This document shows, piece by piece, positions 8,360 through 17,802 of a stretch of 64,000 nucleotides of DNA. The notes under the pieces were generated by a model. It was given only the letters and a program-made list of their open reading frames with translations. It ran no database searches and was not told where the DNA came from. Position numbers and translations under genes: made by a program. Source of the DNA: Streptococcus sanguinis (GTDB taxonomy: Bacteria; Bacillota; Bacilli; Lactobacillales; Streptococcaceae); the NCBI RefSeq assembly GCF_013343115.1, contig NZ_CP054570.1, positions 248,001-312,000 of the forward strand. Direction: 5' to 3'. Numbering within the stretch: position 1 is the stretch's first letter; each line of letters opens with the position of its first letter.

Positions 8360-9091
8360 ATGTTAGAAATCAAAGAGCTTACGGGCGGCTATGTTAATAT
8401 CCCGGTTTTAAAGGATGTCAGCTTTGAAGTGGGCAATGGCCAGCTGGTTGGTCTGATTGGTCTCAACGGTGCGGGCAAGTCCACGACTATCAATGAGATT
8501 ATCGGTCTTTTGACGCCTTATAAGGGGCAGATTCAAATTGATGGGCTGGAGCTGCGGACTAATCCCAGTGATTACCGCAAGAAAATCGGTTTTATTCCGG
8601 AAACGCCCAGTCTCTACGAAGAATTAACCCTGCGCGAGCACATTGAAACGGTAGCTATGGCATACGACATCGAGCAGGAAACAGCTTTTAAGCGCGTGGA
8701 TAAGTTATTGGAAATGTTCCGACTCAAGGAAAAACTGGATTGGTTCCCTGTTCACTTTTCAAAAGGGATGAAGCAAAAAGTGATGATTATCTGTGCTTTT
8801 GTAGTTGATCCCAGCCTTTTTATCGTAGATGAGCCTTTTCTGGGTCTGGATCCGGTAGCTATTGCAGACCTTATCCAGCTCTTGGATGAGGAAAAGAAGA
8901 AGGGCAAGTCCATTCTGATGAGCACCCATGTTCTGGACTCTGCAGAGAAGATGTGCGATAGTTTTGTAATCTTGCACAAGGGTCAAGTGCGGGCCAAGGG
9001 CAGCTTGACTGAGTTGCGGGCCCAATTTCAAATGCCGGATGCTAGTCTGAATGACATCTATCTAGCCCTGACAGAAGAGGCGGCGCTATGA
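8360..9091 (+). CDS. ecsA: ABC transporter ATP-binding protein EcsA
   Basis: A 243-residue ABC ATPase with Walker A GLNGAGKSTT, a divergent signature FSKGMKQKV and Walker B LFIVDEPFLGLDP. With EcsB it forms an exporter-like complex linked in Bacillus to intramembrane protease RasP function, secretion and competence. A longer in-frame start at 8294 lacks a ribosome binding site and would overlap the hit leader; the ATG at 8360 follows CGGAGAAA and matches the family start. It overlaps ecsB by four bases (ATGA). Confidence 0.93.
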   Translation: MLEIKELTGGYVNIPVLKDVSFEVGNGQLVGLIGLNGAGKSTTINEIIGLLTPYKGQIQIDGLELRTNPSDYRKKIGFIPETPSLYEELTLREHIETVAMAYDIEQETAFKRVDKLLEMFRLKEKLDWFPVHFSKGMKQKVMIICAFVVDPSLFIVDEPFLGLDPVAIADLIQLLDEEKKKGKSILMSTHVLDSAEKMCDSFVILHKGQVRAKGSLTELRAQFQMPDASLNDIYLALTEEAAL

Positions 9092-10134
9092 AAGAATTAT
9101 TTGCCAAACGAAAACAGGATTTTCGTCAGCAGTGTTTAAAGTACCTGCGCTATGTTTTTAATGATCATTTCGTACTCTTTCTGTTGATTTTTATGGGATT
9201 TTTAGGTGTTCAGTACAGTCAGCTTTTGCGACATTTTCCGACCAATCATCTCCCGATTATTGCTAGTCTAGTTATTCTATCGGTCTTTATCTTGCCTTTT
9301 GGACGGATTGCGACCTATCTGGAAAAGCCGGATGCTCTCTTTCTCTTGGTCAGAGAAGCAGAAGTCAGGGCTTTTATCAAGGCTCAGATTCTACGTTCCT
9401 ATCTCTTGTACGCAGTCTTACAGACTGGGCTATTGCTACTGTTAGCTCCGCTTTTTCTGGCTCTGGGATTGCCTATTTGGGGCTTCGGGCTCTACTGCAT
9501 CTTTATGCTAGTTTTGAAATGGTTTTTGTTTCAGGCTAAGGCCAAGAAGTTCTTTACTGAAAATGGCTTAGATTGGCAGGCTCTGGTAGCTTATGAAGCA
9601 GCCCGAAAACAGACGATTCTGCGCTTCTTTGCTCTCTTTACCAATGTTAAAGGCATTTCAAACAGTGTCAAGCGCCGGGCCTATCTGGATGGTTTGATGA
9701 GACTTGTGGGCAAGCAGCATAGCAAGACCTGGCAGAATCTCTTTTTGCGCTCTTACTTGCGAAATGGAGACTTCTTTGCTCTTACCTTGAGACTACTCTT
9801 TTTGGCTCTTTTGGCCTTGATTTTTGTCAGTCAAGCTTGGATTGCTGCGGCTTTTGCGGTCTTGTTCAATTACCTCTTGCTCTTCCAATTGACAGCCTTG
9901 TACGAAGCTTTTGATTATCAGTTTTTGACCCAGCTTTTTCCGATAGAAAGAGGGGAAAAGCTGAAGGGAGCAAGACAAATTATCACATCTATTGGCAGCA
10001 GTGTCCTTTTGGGTGAAGTGATGACTGCTTTGCTATTTCTTCAAGACAAGACAGCAGTGCTGGCCATGCTGGGAGCGACTGCCCTACTCTATCTGTTCTA
10101 TCTGCCGTTTAAGTTACGAAGATTGGTTGACTAA
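9088..10134 (+). CDS. ecsB: ABC transporter permease EcsB
   Basis: A 348-residue integral membrane protein with several hydrophobic segments in the first 170 residues and again in the last 130, flanking a basic cytoplasmic stretch, as in EcsB. It is translationally coupled to ecsA by an ATGA overlap. The transported molecule of this family is not established. The stop is followed by a short gap and then ccrZ. Confidence 0.88.
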   Translation: MKELFAKRKQDFRQQCLKYLRYVFNDHFVLFLLIFMGFLGVQYSQLLRHFPTNHLPIIASLVILSVFILPFGRIATYLEKPDALFLLVREAEVRAFIKAQILRSYLLYAVLQTGLLLLLAPLFLALGLPIWGFGLYCIFMLVLKWFLFQAKAKKFFTENGLDWQALVAYEAARKQTILRFFALFTNVKGISNSVKRRAYLDGLMRLVGKQHSKTWQNLFLRSYLRNGDFFALTLRLLFLALLALIFVSQAWIAAAFAVLFNYLLLFQLTALYEAFDYQFLTQLFPIERGEKLKGARQIITSIGSSVLLGEVMTALLFLQDKTAVLAMLGATALLYLFYLPFKLRRLVD

Positions 10135-10184
10135 AAGAGGTAAAATTAGTAAAATGATAAAGAAACTTTTTACGGAGGGGAAAT

Positions 10185-10979
10185 ATGGACTTGGTTGATA
10201 ACGAGCTGACCCTGACACCGATAGCTGGTAAGAGCGGAAAGGCCTATATGGGGACTTATCCGGACGGGGGGCGCGTTTTCGTCAAGATGAATACAACCCC
10301 TATCTTAGCAGGCTTAGCTCGAGAACAAATCGCACCGCAGCTTTTGTGGAGCCGCCGGATGCCGGACGGCAACGTTATGAGCGGGCAGGAGTGGCTTTCA
10401 GGCACTATTCTGACCCCAAATGATATGTCCAAAAAGCAGGTAATCAATATTTTGACTCGGCTGCATCGCTCGCGCCCATTGATGACGCAGCTGACCAAGC
10501 TGGGCTACACACTGGAAACGCCAACTGATTTGCTGAATGCTTGGCTCAATCAAGTGCCGCTTGCTTTGAGAAATAATCAATATCTTCAATCTGTTATCCG
10601 CGACCTACGCCAGACAGTGCCGGCCTTTCGTGAGGATTATGCGACCATTGTTCACGGAGATGTGCGCCACAGCAACTGGGTAGAGACCGACAGCGGGCTT
10701 ATTTACTTGGTAGATTGGGATTCTGTGCGTTTGACAGATAGGATGATGGATGTAGCTCATATTTTGAGCCATTATGTGCCTGATTCAGGTTGGCAAGAGT
10801 GGCTGAGCGCCTATGGTTATAAGTATAATCAGACTGTTTTCAATAAGCTATACTGGTTTGGTCAGTATTCTTATCTGATGCAGATTGCCAAATATTATGA
10901 AAACAATGATTTAGAAAATGTGAACCGGGAGATTTACGCATTACGAAACTTCCGTTCCAAATACGGAAGAGGACAATGA
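10185..10979 (+). CDS. ccrZ: Cell-cycle regulator CcrZ (aminoglycoside-phosphotransferase-like kinase)
   Basis: A 264-residue kinase-fold protein with [11 protein letters not shown] (catalytic HGD....N) and YLVDWDS (metal-binding DWD). It matches streptococcal CcrZ, reported in pneumococcus to bind FtsZ and link division-site placement to DnaA-driven replication initiation; homologues were once annotated as choline or phosphotransferase family proteins. A GGAGGGG ribosome binding site precedes the ATG. The last four bases overlap trmB, the same pairing as in pneumococcus. Identity rests on motifs, length and context. Confidence 0.9.
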   Translation: MDLVDNELTLTPIAGKSGKAYMGTYPDGGRVFVKMNTTPILAGLAREQIAPQLLWSRRMPDGNVMSGQEWLSGTILTPNDMSKKQVINILTRLHRSRPLMTQLTKLGYTLETPTDLLNAWLNQVPLALRNNQYLQSVIRDLRQTVPAFREDYATIVHGDVRHSNWVETDSGLIYLVDWDSVRLTDRMMDVAHILSHYVPDSGWQEWLSAYGYKYNQTVFNKLYWFGQYSYLMQIAKYYENNDLENVNREIYALRNFRSKYGRGQ

Positions 10980-11614
10980 GAGTAAGGAATCGTAAGGGAG
11001 CGACGGAACTGCTAGAGGCGCATCCCCAGTATGTGATTTTGAATCCGGCAGACGCCAAGGGCAGATGGCAGGAGATTTTTGGCAATGATCACCCCATTCA
11101 TGTAGAGGTTGGCAGCGGTAAAGGAGCCTTTGTATCCGGCATGGCCAAGGCCAATCCAGAGATCAATTACATTGGGATTGATATTCAGAAATCGGTTCTC
11201 AGCTATGCCTTGGACAAGGTGCTAGCAACGGATGTGCCCAATATCAAGCTTCTATGGGTGGACGGTTCGGATCTGACTGATTATTTTGAAGAGGGCGAGA
11301 TTGACCGCCTTTATCTGAACTTCTCAGATCCTTGGCCCAAGAAACGCCATGAAAAGCGCCGTCTGACCTATCAGTCCTTTCTGGCAACCTATCAGCAGAT
11401 TCTGCCAGAAAATGGAGAAATCCACTTCAAAACGGACAACCGCGGTCTTTTTGAGTATAGCCTAGTAAGCTTTTCACAGTATGGTATGAAGTTAAAGGGC
11501 GTGTGGTTAGATTTGCATGCCAGCGACTTTGAAGACAATGTCCTGACTGAGTATGAGCAGAAATTTGCTAACAAGGGACAAGTCATCTATCGGGTGGAAG
11601 CAGCGTTTGAATAA
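10976..11614 (+). CDS. trmB: tRNA (guanine-N7-)-methyltransferase TrmB
   Basis: A 212-residue SAM-dependent enzyme that makes m7G46 in tRNA variable loops. The SAM motif [11 protein letters not shown] is at about residue 42, and the family block [15 protein letters not shown] and the C-terminal [12 protein letters not shown] are present. It overlaps ccrZ by ATGA and is closed by a terminator. Confidence 0.95.
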   Translation: MRVRNRKGATELLEAHPQYVILNPADAKGRWQEIFGNDHPIHVEVGSGKGAFVSGMAKANPEINYIGIDIQKSVLSYALDKVLATDVPNIKLLWVDGSDLTDYFEEGEIDRLYLNFSDPWPKKRHEKRRLTYQSFLATYQQILPENGEIHFKTDNRGLFEYSLVSFSQYGMKLKGVWLDLHASDFEDNVLTEYEQKFANKGQVIYRVEAAFE

Positions 11615-11619
11615 GAAAG

Positions 11620-11653
11620 AGTCTTTGAGGACATACTCCTTGAAGACTTTTTA
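11620..11653 (+). terminator. Terminator after trmB
   Basis: A 12-bp stem AGTCTTTGAGGA/TCCTTGAAGACT (two G-U pairs) is followed by TTTTTATT. A second AT-rich hairpin GCTTAAAAA/TTTTTTAAGC follows at about 11668-11692. Confidence 0.75.
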
Positions 11654-11731
11654 TTGGGAAAGAATTTTGCTTAAAAATAAGAGTTTTTTAAGCGGAATTC
11701 CGTCTTTAAAAGCTTGCACAGCATATTTCCC

Positions 11732-11760
11732 TTGCATTCTGGGACTTGTCGTGCTATAAT
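11732..11760 (+). promoter_or_regulatory. Promoter of the rimP-nusA-infB operon
   Basis: -35 TTGCAT (11732-11737), 17-base spacer, -10 TATAAT (11755-11760). Transcription should start near 11767, at or next to the ATG at 11768. Confidence 0.85.
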
Positions 11761-11767
11761 ACTAGTA

Positions 11768-12301
11768 ATGAATAAGGAAAGAGAGGCGAGGAAGTATCTT
11801 CGCCTCTTATCTGTGAGGAGGTGTCGTCATATCACAACGATTGTTGAATTGGTGAGGGAGGTTATTGAGCCAGCCATTTTGGCCCCCTATGAATTAGTTG
11901 ATATTGAGTACGGAAAGATGGGCGGAGACTACGTTCTCAGTGTCTTTGTAGATAAGCCTGAGGGCATTACGGTCAATGATACAGCGGATTTGACGGATAT
12001 TATCAGTCCGCTCTTGGATCAAATCAAGCCAGATCCTTTCCCAGAACAGTATTTTCTGGAAGTGACCAGTCCAGGCTTGGAGCGCCCGCTCAAGACCAAG
12101 GAACAGCTGGCCGATGCCGTCGGCAGTTATATCCATGTCAGTCTCTATAAGGCTGTTGACAAGCAGAAAGTCTTTGAAGGCACCTTGCTGAGCTTTGAAG
12201 GGGAAGTTCTGCACATGGAATATCTGGACAAGACTCGCAGAAAAGAAGTCGAAATTCCCTACAGTCTGGTTTCCAAAGCCAGATTAGCCGTTAAGTTTTA
12301 G
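11768..12301 (+). CDS. rimP: Ribosome maturation factor RimP (start uncertain)
   Basis: The conserved protein begins at about [14 protein letters not shown] (near 11836) and continues with [44 protein letters not shown] and the C-terminal SH3-like block; this is RimP, needed for 30S maturation. No ATG, GTG or TTG in frame lies between the strong AGGAGG (11817-11822) and the conserved start. The only upstream in-frame ATG is 11768, which sits seven bases after the -10 and adds about 22 residues not typical of the family. I give 11768 as the formal start; a rare ATC or ATT start near 11833-11842 is the alternative. Confidence 0.8.
   Translation: MNKEREARKYLRLLSVRRCRHITTIVELVREVIEPAILAPYELVDIEYGKMGGDYVLSVFVDKPEGITVNDTADLTDIISPLLDQIKPDPFPEQYFLEVTSPGLERPLKTKEQLADAVGSYIHVSLYKAVDKQKVFEGTLLSFEGEVLHMEYLDKTRRKEVEIPYSLVSKARLAVKF
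11785..11813 (+). promoter_or_regulatory. Hairpin in the rimP leader/N-terminal region
   Basis: AGAGGCGA pairs with TCGCCTCT around a roughly ten-base loop just before the AGGAGG at about 11817-11822. It could modulate access to that ribosome binding site. Whether the region is leader or coding depends on the true rimP start. Confidence 0.5.
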
Positions 12302-12360
12302 CCGCAGAAGCAATATAGAAAAGAAAGGAACACTTTTGTTTCGGCAAAAGTCACATGAAA

Positions 12361-13617
12361 ATGAGTAAAGAAATGCTAGAGGCCTTCCGCATTTTGGAAG
12401 AAGACAAAGGAATCAAGAAAGAAGATATCATTGACGCAGTGACTGAGTCACTCCGCTCAGCCTATCGTCGTCGCTATGGTCAGGCAGACAGCGCAGCTAT
12501 TGAGTTTGACGAAAAGTCAGGAGATTTCCGTGTCTATACTGTTCGCGAAGTCGTGGACGAGGTCTTTGACAGCCGTTTGGAAATCAGTCTCAAAGATGCC
12601 CTGGCTATTAGTTCAGCCTATGAGTTGGGAGACAAGATCAAGTTTGAAGAAGCACCAGCTGAATTTGGCCGTGTCGCTGCTCAGTCAGCCAAGCAAACCA
12701 TCATGGAAAAGATGCGCAAGCAGACCCGAGCAATTACCTACAATACCTATAAAGAGCATGAAAATGAAATCATGTCAGGAACTGTGGAGCGCTTTGACAA
12801 TCGCTTTATCTATGTCAATCTTGGCAGCATTGAAGCGCAGTTATCGAAACAAGACCAGATTCCTGGTGAGGTTTTTGCCTCTCATGACCGCATCGAAGTC
12901 TTTGTCTACAAGGTAGAAGATAATCCTCGCGGTGTCAATGTCTTTGTCAGCCGCAGCCATCCAGAAATGATCAAGCGCTTGATGGAGCAGGAAATCCCTG
13001 AAGTCTATGACGGAACTGTGGAAATCATGAGCGTGTCACGGGAAGCAGGCGATCGGACCAAGGTAGCGGTTCGCAGCCACAATCCTAATGTGGATGCCAT
13101 CGGAACAATCGTCGGACGCGGTGGAGCTAATATCAAGAAAATTACGAGCAAGTTCCATCCTGCCAAATACGATCCGAAGAGTGGCCGTATGGTGCCGACT
13201 GAAGAAAATATCGACGTCATCGAGTGGGTAGCAGATCCAGCTGAATTTATCTACAACGCTATTGCTCCTGCAGAGGTTGACCAAGTTATCTTTAACCAAG
13301 AAGATAACAAGCGGGCCTTGGTTGTTGTACCGGACAACAAGCTTTCTCTGGCTATCGGCCGTCGCGGACAGAACGTACGCTTGGCAGCTCATTTGACAGG
13401 CTTTAGAATCGATATCAAGTCTGCCACAGAGTTTGAAGAAATGGAAGCAGCCAATGAACTGGGCGGATTCGCTCAGGAAGCAGAAGAAATTCTTGCGGAA
13501 GCAGCTGTTCTAGAGACAGAAGTTTCAGCAGCAGAAGCAACAGACTTTGACGCAGCTGCAGAGGAAACTGTACTGGAAACAGCTGGTTTAGAAAGCGAAG
13601 TTGAAGAACTAGATTAA
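12361..13617 (+). CDS. nusA: Transcription termination/antitermination factor NusA
   Basis: A 418-residue NusA with the N-terminal RNA polymerase-binding domain (MSKEMLEAFRILEEDKGI), an S1 domain (about residues 135-205) and two KH domains carrying IGTIVGRGGANIK and LAIGRRGQNVRLA. An acidic, Ala/Glu-rich tail of about 60 residues ends the protein. It pauses and terminates RNA polymerase and joins rRNA antitermination. An ATG six bases upstream (12355) is also possible; family members begin MSKE. Neither has a well-spaced ribosome binding site. Confidence 0.96.
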   Translation: MSKEMLEAFRILEEDKGIKKEDIIDAVTESLRSAYRRRYGQADSAAIEFDEKSGDFRVYTVREVVDEVFDSRLEISLKDALAISSAYELGDKIKFEEAPAEFGRVAAQSAKQTIMEKMRKQTRAITYNTYKEHENEIMSGTVERFDNRFIYVNLGSIEAQLSKQDQIPGEVFASHDRIEVFVYKVEDNPRGVNVFVSRSHPEMIKRLMEQEIPEVYDGTVEIMSVSREAGDRTKVAVRSHNPNVDAIGTIVGRGGANIKKITSKFHPAKYDPKSGRMVPTEENIDVIEWVADPAEFIYNAIAPAEVDQVIFNQEDNKRALVVVPDNKLSLAIGRRGQNVRLAAHLTGFRIDIKSATEFEEMEAANELGGFAQEAEEILAEAAVLETEVSAAEATDFDAAAEETVLETAGLESEVEELD

Positions 13618-13627
13618 GGGGGCTGGA

Positions 13628-13924
13628 ATGGCAAAAACAAGAAAAATCCCTTTAAGAAAATCAGTGGTGTCCAACGAAGTGATTGACAAGCGCGATTTAT
13701 TGCGGATTGTCAAGAACAAGGAAGGTCAAGTCTTTATCGATCCGACAGGCAAGGCCAATGGCCGTGGAGCCTATATCAAGCTGGATAATCAGGAAGCTCT
13801 TCAAGCCAAGAAGAAGCGGGTCTTTAACCGCAGCTTCAGTATGGAAGTGGACGAGGCTTTCTATGATGAGTTAATCGCTTATGTCGATCATAAGGTCAAA
13901 AGAAGAGAGTTAGGTCTTGAATAA
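13628..13924 (+). CDS. ylxR: YlxR (DUF448) nucleic-acid-binding protein
   Basis: A 98-residue basic protein of the YlxR/DUF448 family, always found between nusA and infB in Firmicutes. The family block GRGAYIK is present; the usual CVGCR motif is replaced here by KSVVSNEV, so the cysteines are missing, as in other streptococci as I recall. RNA binding and a regulatory role are reported for the family. Its end overlaps ylxQ by eight bases. Confidence 0.9.
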   Translation: MAKTRKIPLRKSVVSNEVIDKRDLLRIVKNKEGQVFIDPTGKANGRGAYIKLDNQEALQAKKKRVFNRSFSMEVDEAFYDELIAYVDHKVKRRELGLE

Positions 13925-14213
13925 AGAGAAACTTGCAAATTTGCTGGGACTGGCTCAGCGGGCTGGCCGCATCATTTCTGGTGAGGAGCTGACCGTCAAA
14001 GCTATCCAGGAGGGAAAAGCACATCTGGTCTTTTTGGCCCAGGATGCAGCTCCTAATCTCAGCAAGAAAATCACTGATAAAAGTCGTTACTACCAAGTAG
14101 AAGTATCAACCGTGTTTTCAACACTGGAATTAAGCTCTGCCATTGGCAAGGCCAGAAAAGTGCTCGCCGTGACAGATGCTGGTTTTACAAAGAAAATGAG
14201 GTCTCTTATGTAA
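13917..14213 (+). CDS. ylxQ: YlxQ, ribosomal protein L7Ae-like RNA-binding protein
   Basis: A 98-residue protein of the L7Ae/L30e fold ([40 protein letters not shown]), which binds K-turn RNA. The start is a TTG at 13917, inside the end of ylxR. It precedes infB in the standard order. Confidence 0.9.
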   Translation: MNKEKLANLLGLAQRAGRIISGEELTVKAIQEGKAHLVFLAQDAAPNLSKKITDKSRYYQVEVSTVFSTLELSSAIGKARKVLAVTDAGFTKKMRSLM

Positions 14214-14232
14214 TAGAAGAGGAGGACAAGAT

Positions 14233-17025
14233 TTGTCTAAAGTAAGATTGTATGAAATCGCCAAAGAACTGGGAAAAGAAAGCAAGGAGGTAGTGGCTCG
14301 TGCGAAGGAGCTGGGATTGGATGTCAAAAGTCATTCATCCAGCGTAGAAGCTGACGCTGGTGAGCGAATCAAATCCAGCTTCAAGAAAGCAGCCGCACCT
14401 CAAGCTCCTGCAGAAAAGCCTGTAGCAGCTCAGCCATCGCCGCAAAAAACTCCTGCCAAAGAGGCGGCGCCAGTCAAGGCAGAACCGACAGAAGCAAAAG
14501 CAGCTGCTAAGCCAGAAGCGAAAACAGAAACAGCTGCGCCAGTCAAGCGCCCGCAAAGCCGGAACTTTAAGGCAGAACGTGAAGCGAGAGCCAAAGAAGA
14601 GGCAGAACGTCGTAAGCAGCAAGGCAACCGCAAACCGCAAAACAAAGAGCAAGGCAAGCGCGAGGATCGCGATAATCGAAATAAGAATCGCGGAAACCGC
14701 AACGACCGAGATAGGGGCAATCGTCCAAATGACCGTCGCGATAATCGTGGTCAAGACGGCCGCCGAAATGGTCAGAATCATCAAGGATTTAATGGTCAAA
14801 ACCGCCAACAGCCTCAAGGACCCAAGATTGACTTTAAGGCCCGGGCAGCAGCTTTGAAAGCAGAGCAGAATGCTGAATACGCTCGCTCCAGCGAGGAACG
14901 CTTTAAGCAAGCTCAGGAAGCAAAAGAAGTTATGGAACGGCAAAATCGCCGTAAGGAGCAGCCTAAGGCAGAAGCAAGTGTACCAGTTCAGCCTGCACCA
15001 GCTCCATCTGCGCCAGCAGCGAATCCAAGCCCAGCGCCAGCCGCTGTGGATACGCGTCGTAAGAAGCAAGCTCGACCAGATAAGAAGCGCGATGATTTTG
15101 ATCGCGAAGAAGAAGGTCCAAGAAAACAACAAAAGAATCGAAGCAGTCAAAATCAAGTGAGAAATCAAAGAAATAGTAATTGGAATAAAAACAAGAAAAA
15201 TAAAAAAGGAAAGGGCAACAATAATCAGGCACCAAAACCTGTTACAGAACGTAAGTTCCATGAGTTGCCAACTGAATTTGAATATACAGACGGAATGACC
15301 GTTGCAGAAATTGCAAAACGCATCAAGCGCGAGCCAGCTGAAATTGTTAAGAAGCTCTTTATGATGGGTGTTATGGCAACGCAAAACCAATCTCTTGACG
15401 GCGATACTATTGAGCTCCTTATGGTGGACTACGGTATCGAAGCTAAGAAGAAGGTGGAAGTTGACACAGCTGACATTGAGCGCTTCTTCGTAGAAGAAGG
15501 TTATATCAACCAAGATGCCTTGGTAGAGCGTCCGCCAGTTGTAACCATCATGGGACACGTTGACCATGGTAAAACAACCCTCTTGGATACCTTGCGTAAC
15601 TCTCGCGTAGCTACAGGTGAAGCAGGTGGTATTACTCAGCACATCGGTGCTTACCAGATCGAGGAAAGCGGCAAGAAGATTACTTTCTTGGATACGCCTG
15701 GACACGCGGCCTTTACTTCTATGCGGGCCCGTGGTGCCTCTGTTACGGATATCACTATCCTGGTCGTAGCGGCTGATGACGGTGTTATGCCGCAAACGAT
15801 TGAAGCTATCAACCACTCCAAGGCGGCTGATGTCCCAATCATCGTAGCCATCAACAAGATCGATAAGCCAGGAGCGAATCCTGAGCGCGTGATTGGTGAA
15901 TTGGCTGAGCACGGTGTCATGTCAACAGCTTGGGGCGGAGATTCTGAATTTGTTGAAATCTCAGCGAAATTCAATCAAAATATTGACAGCTTGTTGGAAA
16001 CAGTCCTCTTGGTGGCAGAAATCCAAGAACTCAAGGCAGATCCGACTGTTCGAGCGATTGGTACAGTTATCGAAGCCCGTTTGGATAAAGGAAAAGGTGC
16101 GGTTGCAACCTTGCTTGTTCAGCAGGGAACTCTGAATGTGCAGGATCCAATCGTTGTTGGAAATACCTTCGGTCGGGTTCGGGCTATGACCAACGACTTG
16201 GGCCGCCGTGTTAAGGTGGCAGGACCATCTACACCGGTTTCTATCACTGGTCTCAATGAAACTCCGATGGCTGGTGACCACTTTGCAGTTTATGAAGATG
16301 AAAAAGCTGCGCGTGCAGCTGGTGAAGAACGTGCCAAACGTGCCCTTCTCAAACAGCGTCAAGCTACTCACCGCGTCAGTCTGGAAAATCTCTTTGATAC
16401 CCTCAAAGCTGGTGAAGTTAAGTCTGTCAATGTTATCATCAAGGCTGATGTGCAAGGTTCTGTAGAAGCCCTGTCTGCTTCCCTGCAAAAAATTGAAGTG
16501 GAAGGCGTTAAGATTACTATTGTCCACTCAGCGGTTGGTGCTATCAATGAGTCAGACGTAACACTGGCGGAAGCTTCAAATGCTTTCATCATCGGATTTA
16601 ACGTTCGTCCTACATCTCAAGCTCGCCAACAGGCAGAAGCTGACGATGTCGAAATTCGTCTCCACAGCATTATCTACAAGGTTATCGAAGAAATGGAAGA
16701 TGCCATGAAGGGAATGCTGGATCCGGAATACGAAGAAAAAATCATCGGGGAAGCTCTTATCCGCGAGACCTTCAAGGTTTCCAAGGTTGGTACTATCGGT
16801 GGATTTATGGTTATCAACGGTAAAGTGACCCGTGATTCCAAGGTTCGTGTTATCCGTGACGGCGTCGTGATTTACGATGGTGAGCTTGCCAGCCTCAAGC
16901 ACTTCAAGGATGATGTTAAGGAAGTTGCCAACGGCCGTGAAGGTGGACTCATGATTGATGGCTACAATGACATCCAAGTAGATGACACGATCGAAGCCTA
17001 TATCATGGAAGAAATTAAGAAATAA
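14233..17025 (+). CDS. infB: Translation initiation factor IF-2
   Basis: A 930-residue GTPase that places fMet-tRNA on the 30S subunit. The N-terminal IF2N domain is followed by a 280-residue low-complexity linker rich in Ala/Pro/Lys and Arg/Asn/Asp, a second IF2N domain, and the G domain with GHVDHGKTT (G1), DTPGHAAF (G3) and NKIDKP (G4). Domains II-IV follow. The start is a TTG at 14233 after GAGGAGG, the usual streptococcal choice. Confidence 0.97.
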   Translation: MSKVRLYEIAKELGKESKEVVARAKELGLDVKSHSSSVEADAGERIKSSFKKAAAPQAPAEKPVAAQPSPQKTPAKEAAPVKAEPTEAKAAAKPEAKTETAAPVKRPQSRNFKAEREARAKEEAERRKQQGNRKPQNKEQGKREDRDNRNKNRGNRNDRDRGNRPNDRRDNRGQDGRRNGQNHQGFNGQNRQQPQGPKIDFKARAAALKAEQNAEYARSSEERFKQAQEAKEVMERQNRRKEQPKAEASVPVQPAPAPSAPAANPSPAPAAVDTRRKKQARPDKKRDDFDREEEGPRKQQKNRSSQNQVRNQRNSNWNKNKKNKKGKGNNNQAPKPVTERKFHELPTEFEYTDGMTVAEIAKRIKREPAEIVKKLFMMGVMATQNQSLDGDTIELLMVDYGIEAKKKVEVDTADIERFFVEEGYINQDALVERPPVVTIMGHVDHGKTTLLDTLRNSRVATGEAGGITQHIGAYQIEESGKKITFLDTPGHAAFTSMRARGASVTDITILVVAADDGVMPQTIEAINHSKAADVPIIVAINKIDKPGANPERVIGELAEHGVMSTAWGGDSEFVEISAKFNQNIDSLLETVLLVAEIQELKADPTVRAIGTVIEARLDKGKGAVATLLVQQGTLNVQDPIVVGNTFGRVRAMTNDLGRRVKVAGPSTPVSITGLNETPMAGDHFAVYEDEKAARAAGEERAKRALLKQRQATHRVSLENLFDTLKAGEVKSVNVIIKADVQGSVEALSASLQKIEVEGVKITIVHSAVGAINESDVTLAEASNAFIIGFNVRPTSQARQQAEADDVEIRLHSIIYKVIEEMEDAMKGMLDPEYEEKIIGEALIRETFKVSKVGTIGGFMVINGKVTRDSKVRVIRDGVVIYDGELASLKHFKDDVKEVANGREGGLMIDGYNDIQVDDTIEAYIMEEIKK

Positions 17026-17139
17026 GATAAGAAGTAGGTTAAAAACTCGCAGTGAAATCATATTTGGTGGAAGTTGATACTTCTAGTTCCACATCTTTTT
17101 CACAAAGAGTTTAGATCGAATTTCATTCATTAAAACTAA

Positions 17140-17170
17140 AATATAAGCTAGGCCTAGCCTAGCTTATATT
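17140..17170. promoter_or_regulatory. Long inverted repeat between infB and rbfA
   Basis: AATATAAGCTAGG (17140-17152) and its exact complement CCTAGCTTATATT (17158-17170) flank a five-base loop. No T-run follows on the + strand, so it is not a normal terminator for infB; a processing site, a partial terminator or an mRNA stabiliser are possible. Confidence 0.5.
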
Positions 17171-17200
17171 GCAGAAAAGAAAAATTAGAAAGGAAATCTC

Positions 17201-17551
17201 ATGGCAAACAATTTTCGTACAGACCGTGTAGGCATGGAAATCAAGCGCGAAGTCAATGAAATCTTGCAGAAGAAAGTTCGTGACCCGCGTGTTCAAGGTG
17301 TGACCATTACCGATGTCCAAATGCTGGGCGACCTATCCATGGCCAAGGTCTACTACACGATTATGAGCAATCTGGCCTCTGATAATCAAAAAGCTCAAAC
17401 CGGTCTGGAAAAAGCGACTGGTACCATCAAACGAGAGCTGGGTCACAATCTGAAGATGTACAAGATTCCAGATTTGACCTTTGTCAAGGACGAATCCATC
17501 GAGTATGGCAATAAAATCGACCAGATGCTGCGCGATTTAGAGAAAAAATAA
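17201..17551 (+). CDS. rbfA: Ribosome-binding factor A
   Basis: A 116-residue KH-fold protein ([30 protein letters not shown]) that helps mature the 16S rRNA 5' end and cold adaptation. It has its own GGAAAT-type ribosome binding site and lies 175 bases after infB. Confidence 0.95.
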   Translation: MANNFRTDRVGMEIKREVNEILQKKVRDPRVQGVTITDVQMLGDLSMAKVYYTIMSNLASDNQKAQTGLEKATGTIKRELGHNLKMYKIPDLTFVKDESIEYGNKIDQMLRDLEKK

Positions 17552-17553
17552 AG

Positions 17554-17592
17554 CAGAAACTCAGCTGTCATGGCTGGGTTTTCTGTTTTTTA
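17554..17592 (+). terminator. Terminator of the rimP-rbfA operon
   Basis: CAGAAACTCAGC pairs with GCTGGGTTTTCTG (one bulge), followed by TTTTTT. Confidence 0.75.
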
Positions 17593-17622
17593 AATTTAAT
17601 ATAATAATTTTTTGCAAAAATA

Positions 17623-17632
17623 GGTATATACC
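17623..17632. promoter_or_regulatory. NagR-like palindromic operator
   Basis: GGTATATACC is a perfect 10-bp palindrome ending one base before the nagA -35 box. It fits the GTnTAnAC core bound by HutC/GntR-family regulators such as NagR. Confidence 0.5.
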
Positions 17633-17633
17633 A

Positions 17634-17662
17634 TTTACAAATAAAAAAGAAAGAGTTATAAT
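17634..17662 (+). promoter_or_regulatory. nagA promoter
   Basis: -35 TTTACA (17634-17639), 17-base spacer, -10 TATAAT (17657-17662). Transcription would start near 17669, upstream of the poly-G tract. Confidence 0.8.
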
Positions 17663-17692
17663 ATAGTCAAGAAAACTCAGAGATTCAAAAGC

Positions 17693-17710
17693 GGGGGGGG
17701 GGGGGGGGGG
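17693..17710 (+). repeat. Homopolymeric tract of 18 G in the nagA leader
   Basis: Eighteen consecutive G residues lie at about +25 to +42 of the predicted nagA transcript. Tracts of this length slip during replication, so the length may vary between cells; it may also be affected by sequencing error. Confidence 0.9.
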
Positions 17711-17802
17711 TAGAAAGTAGCTATAGAAAGATGCTAGCTCTATCACAGAATTCCGCTTTGAATGGCAGAGAATACAGAAGTCAAGAAAAGGGAGGCAGTC
17801 TT

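Noticed and set aside
14335..15912. Leftward 525-codon open frame inside infB
   Set aside because: It is the antisense shadow of the low-complexity IF-2 linker; composition is Leu/Phe/Cys-rich and nonsense-like.
17561..17746. Leftward frame containing a proline run across the poly-G tract
   Set aside because: The proline run is only the complement of the G-tract; no ribosome binding site and no recognisable protein.
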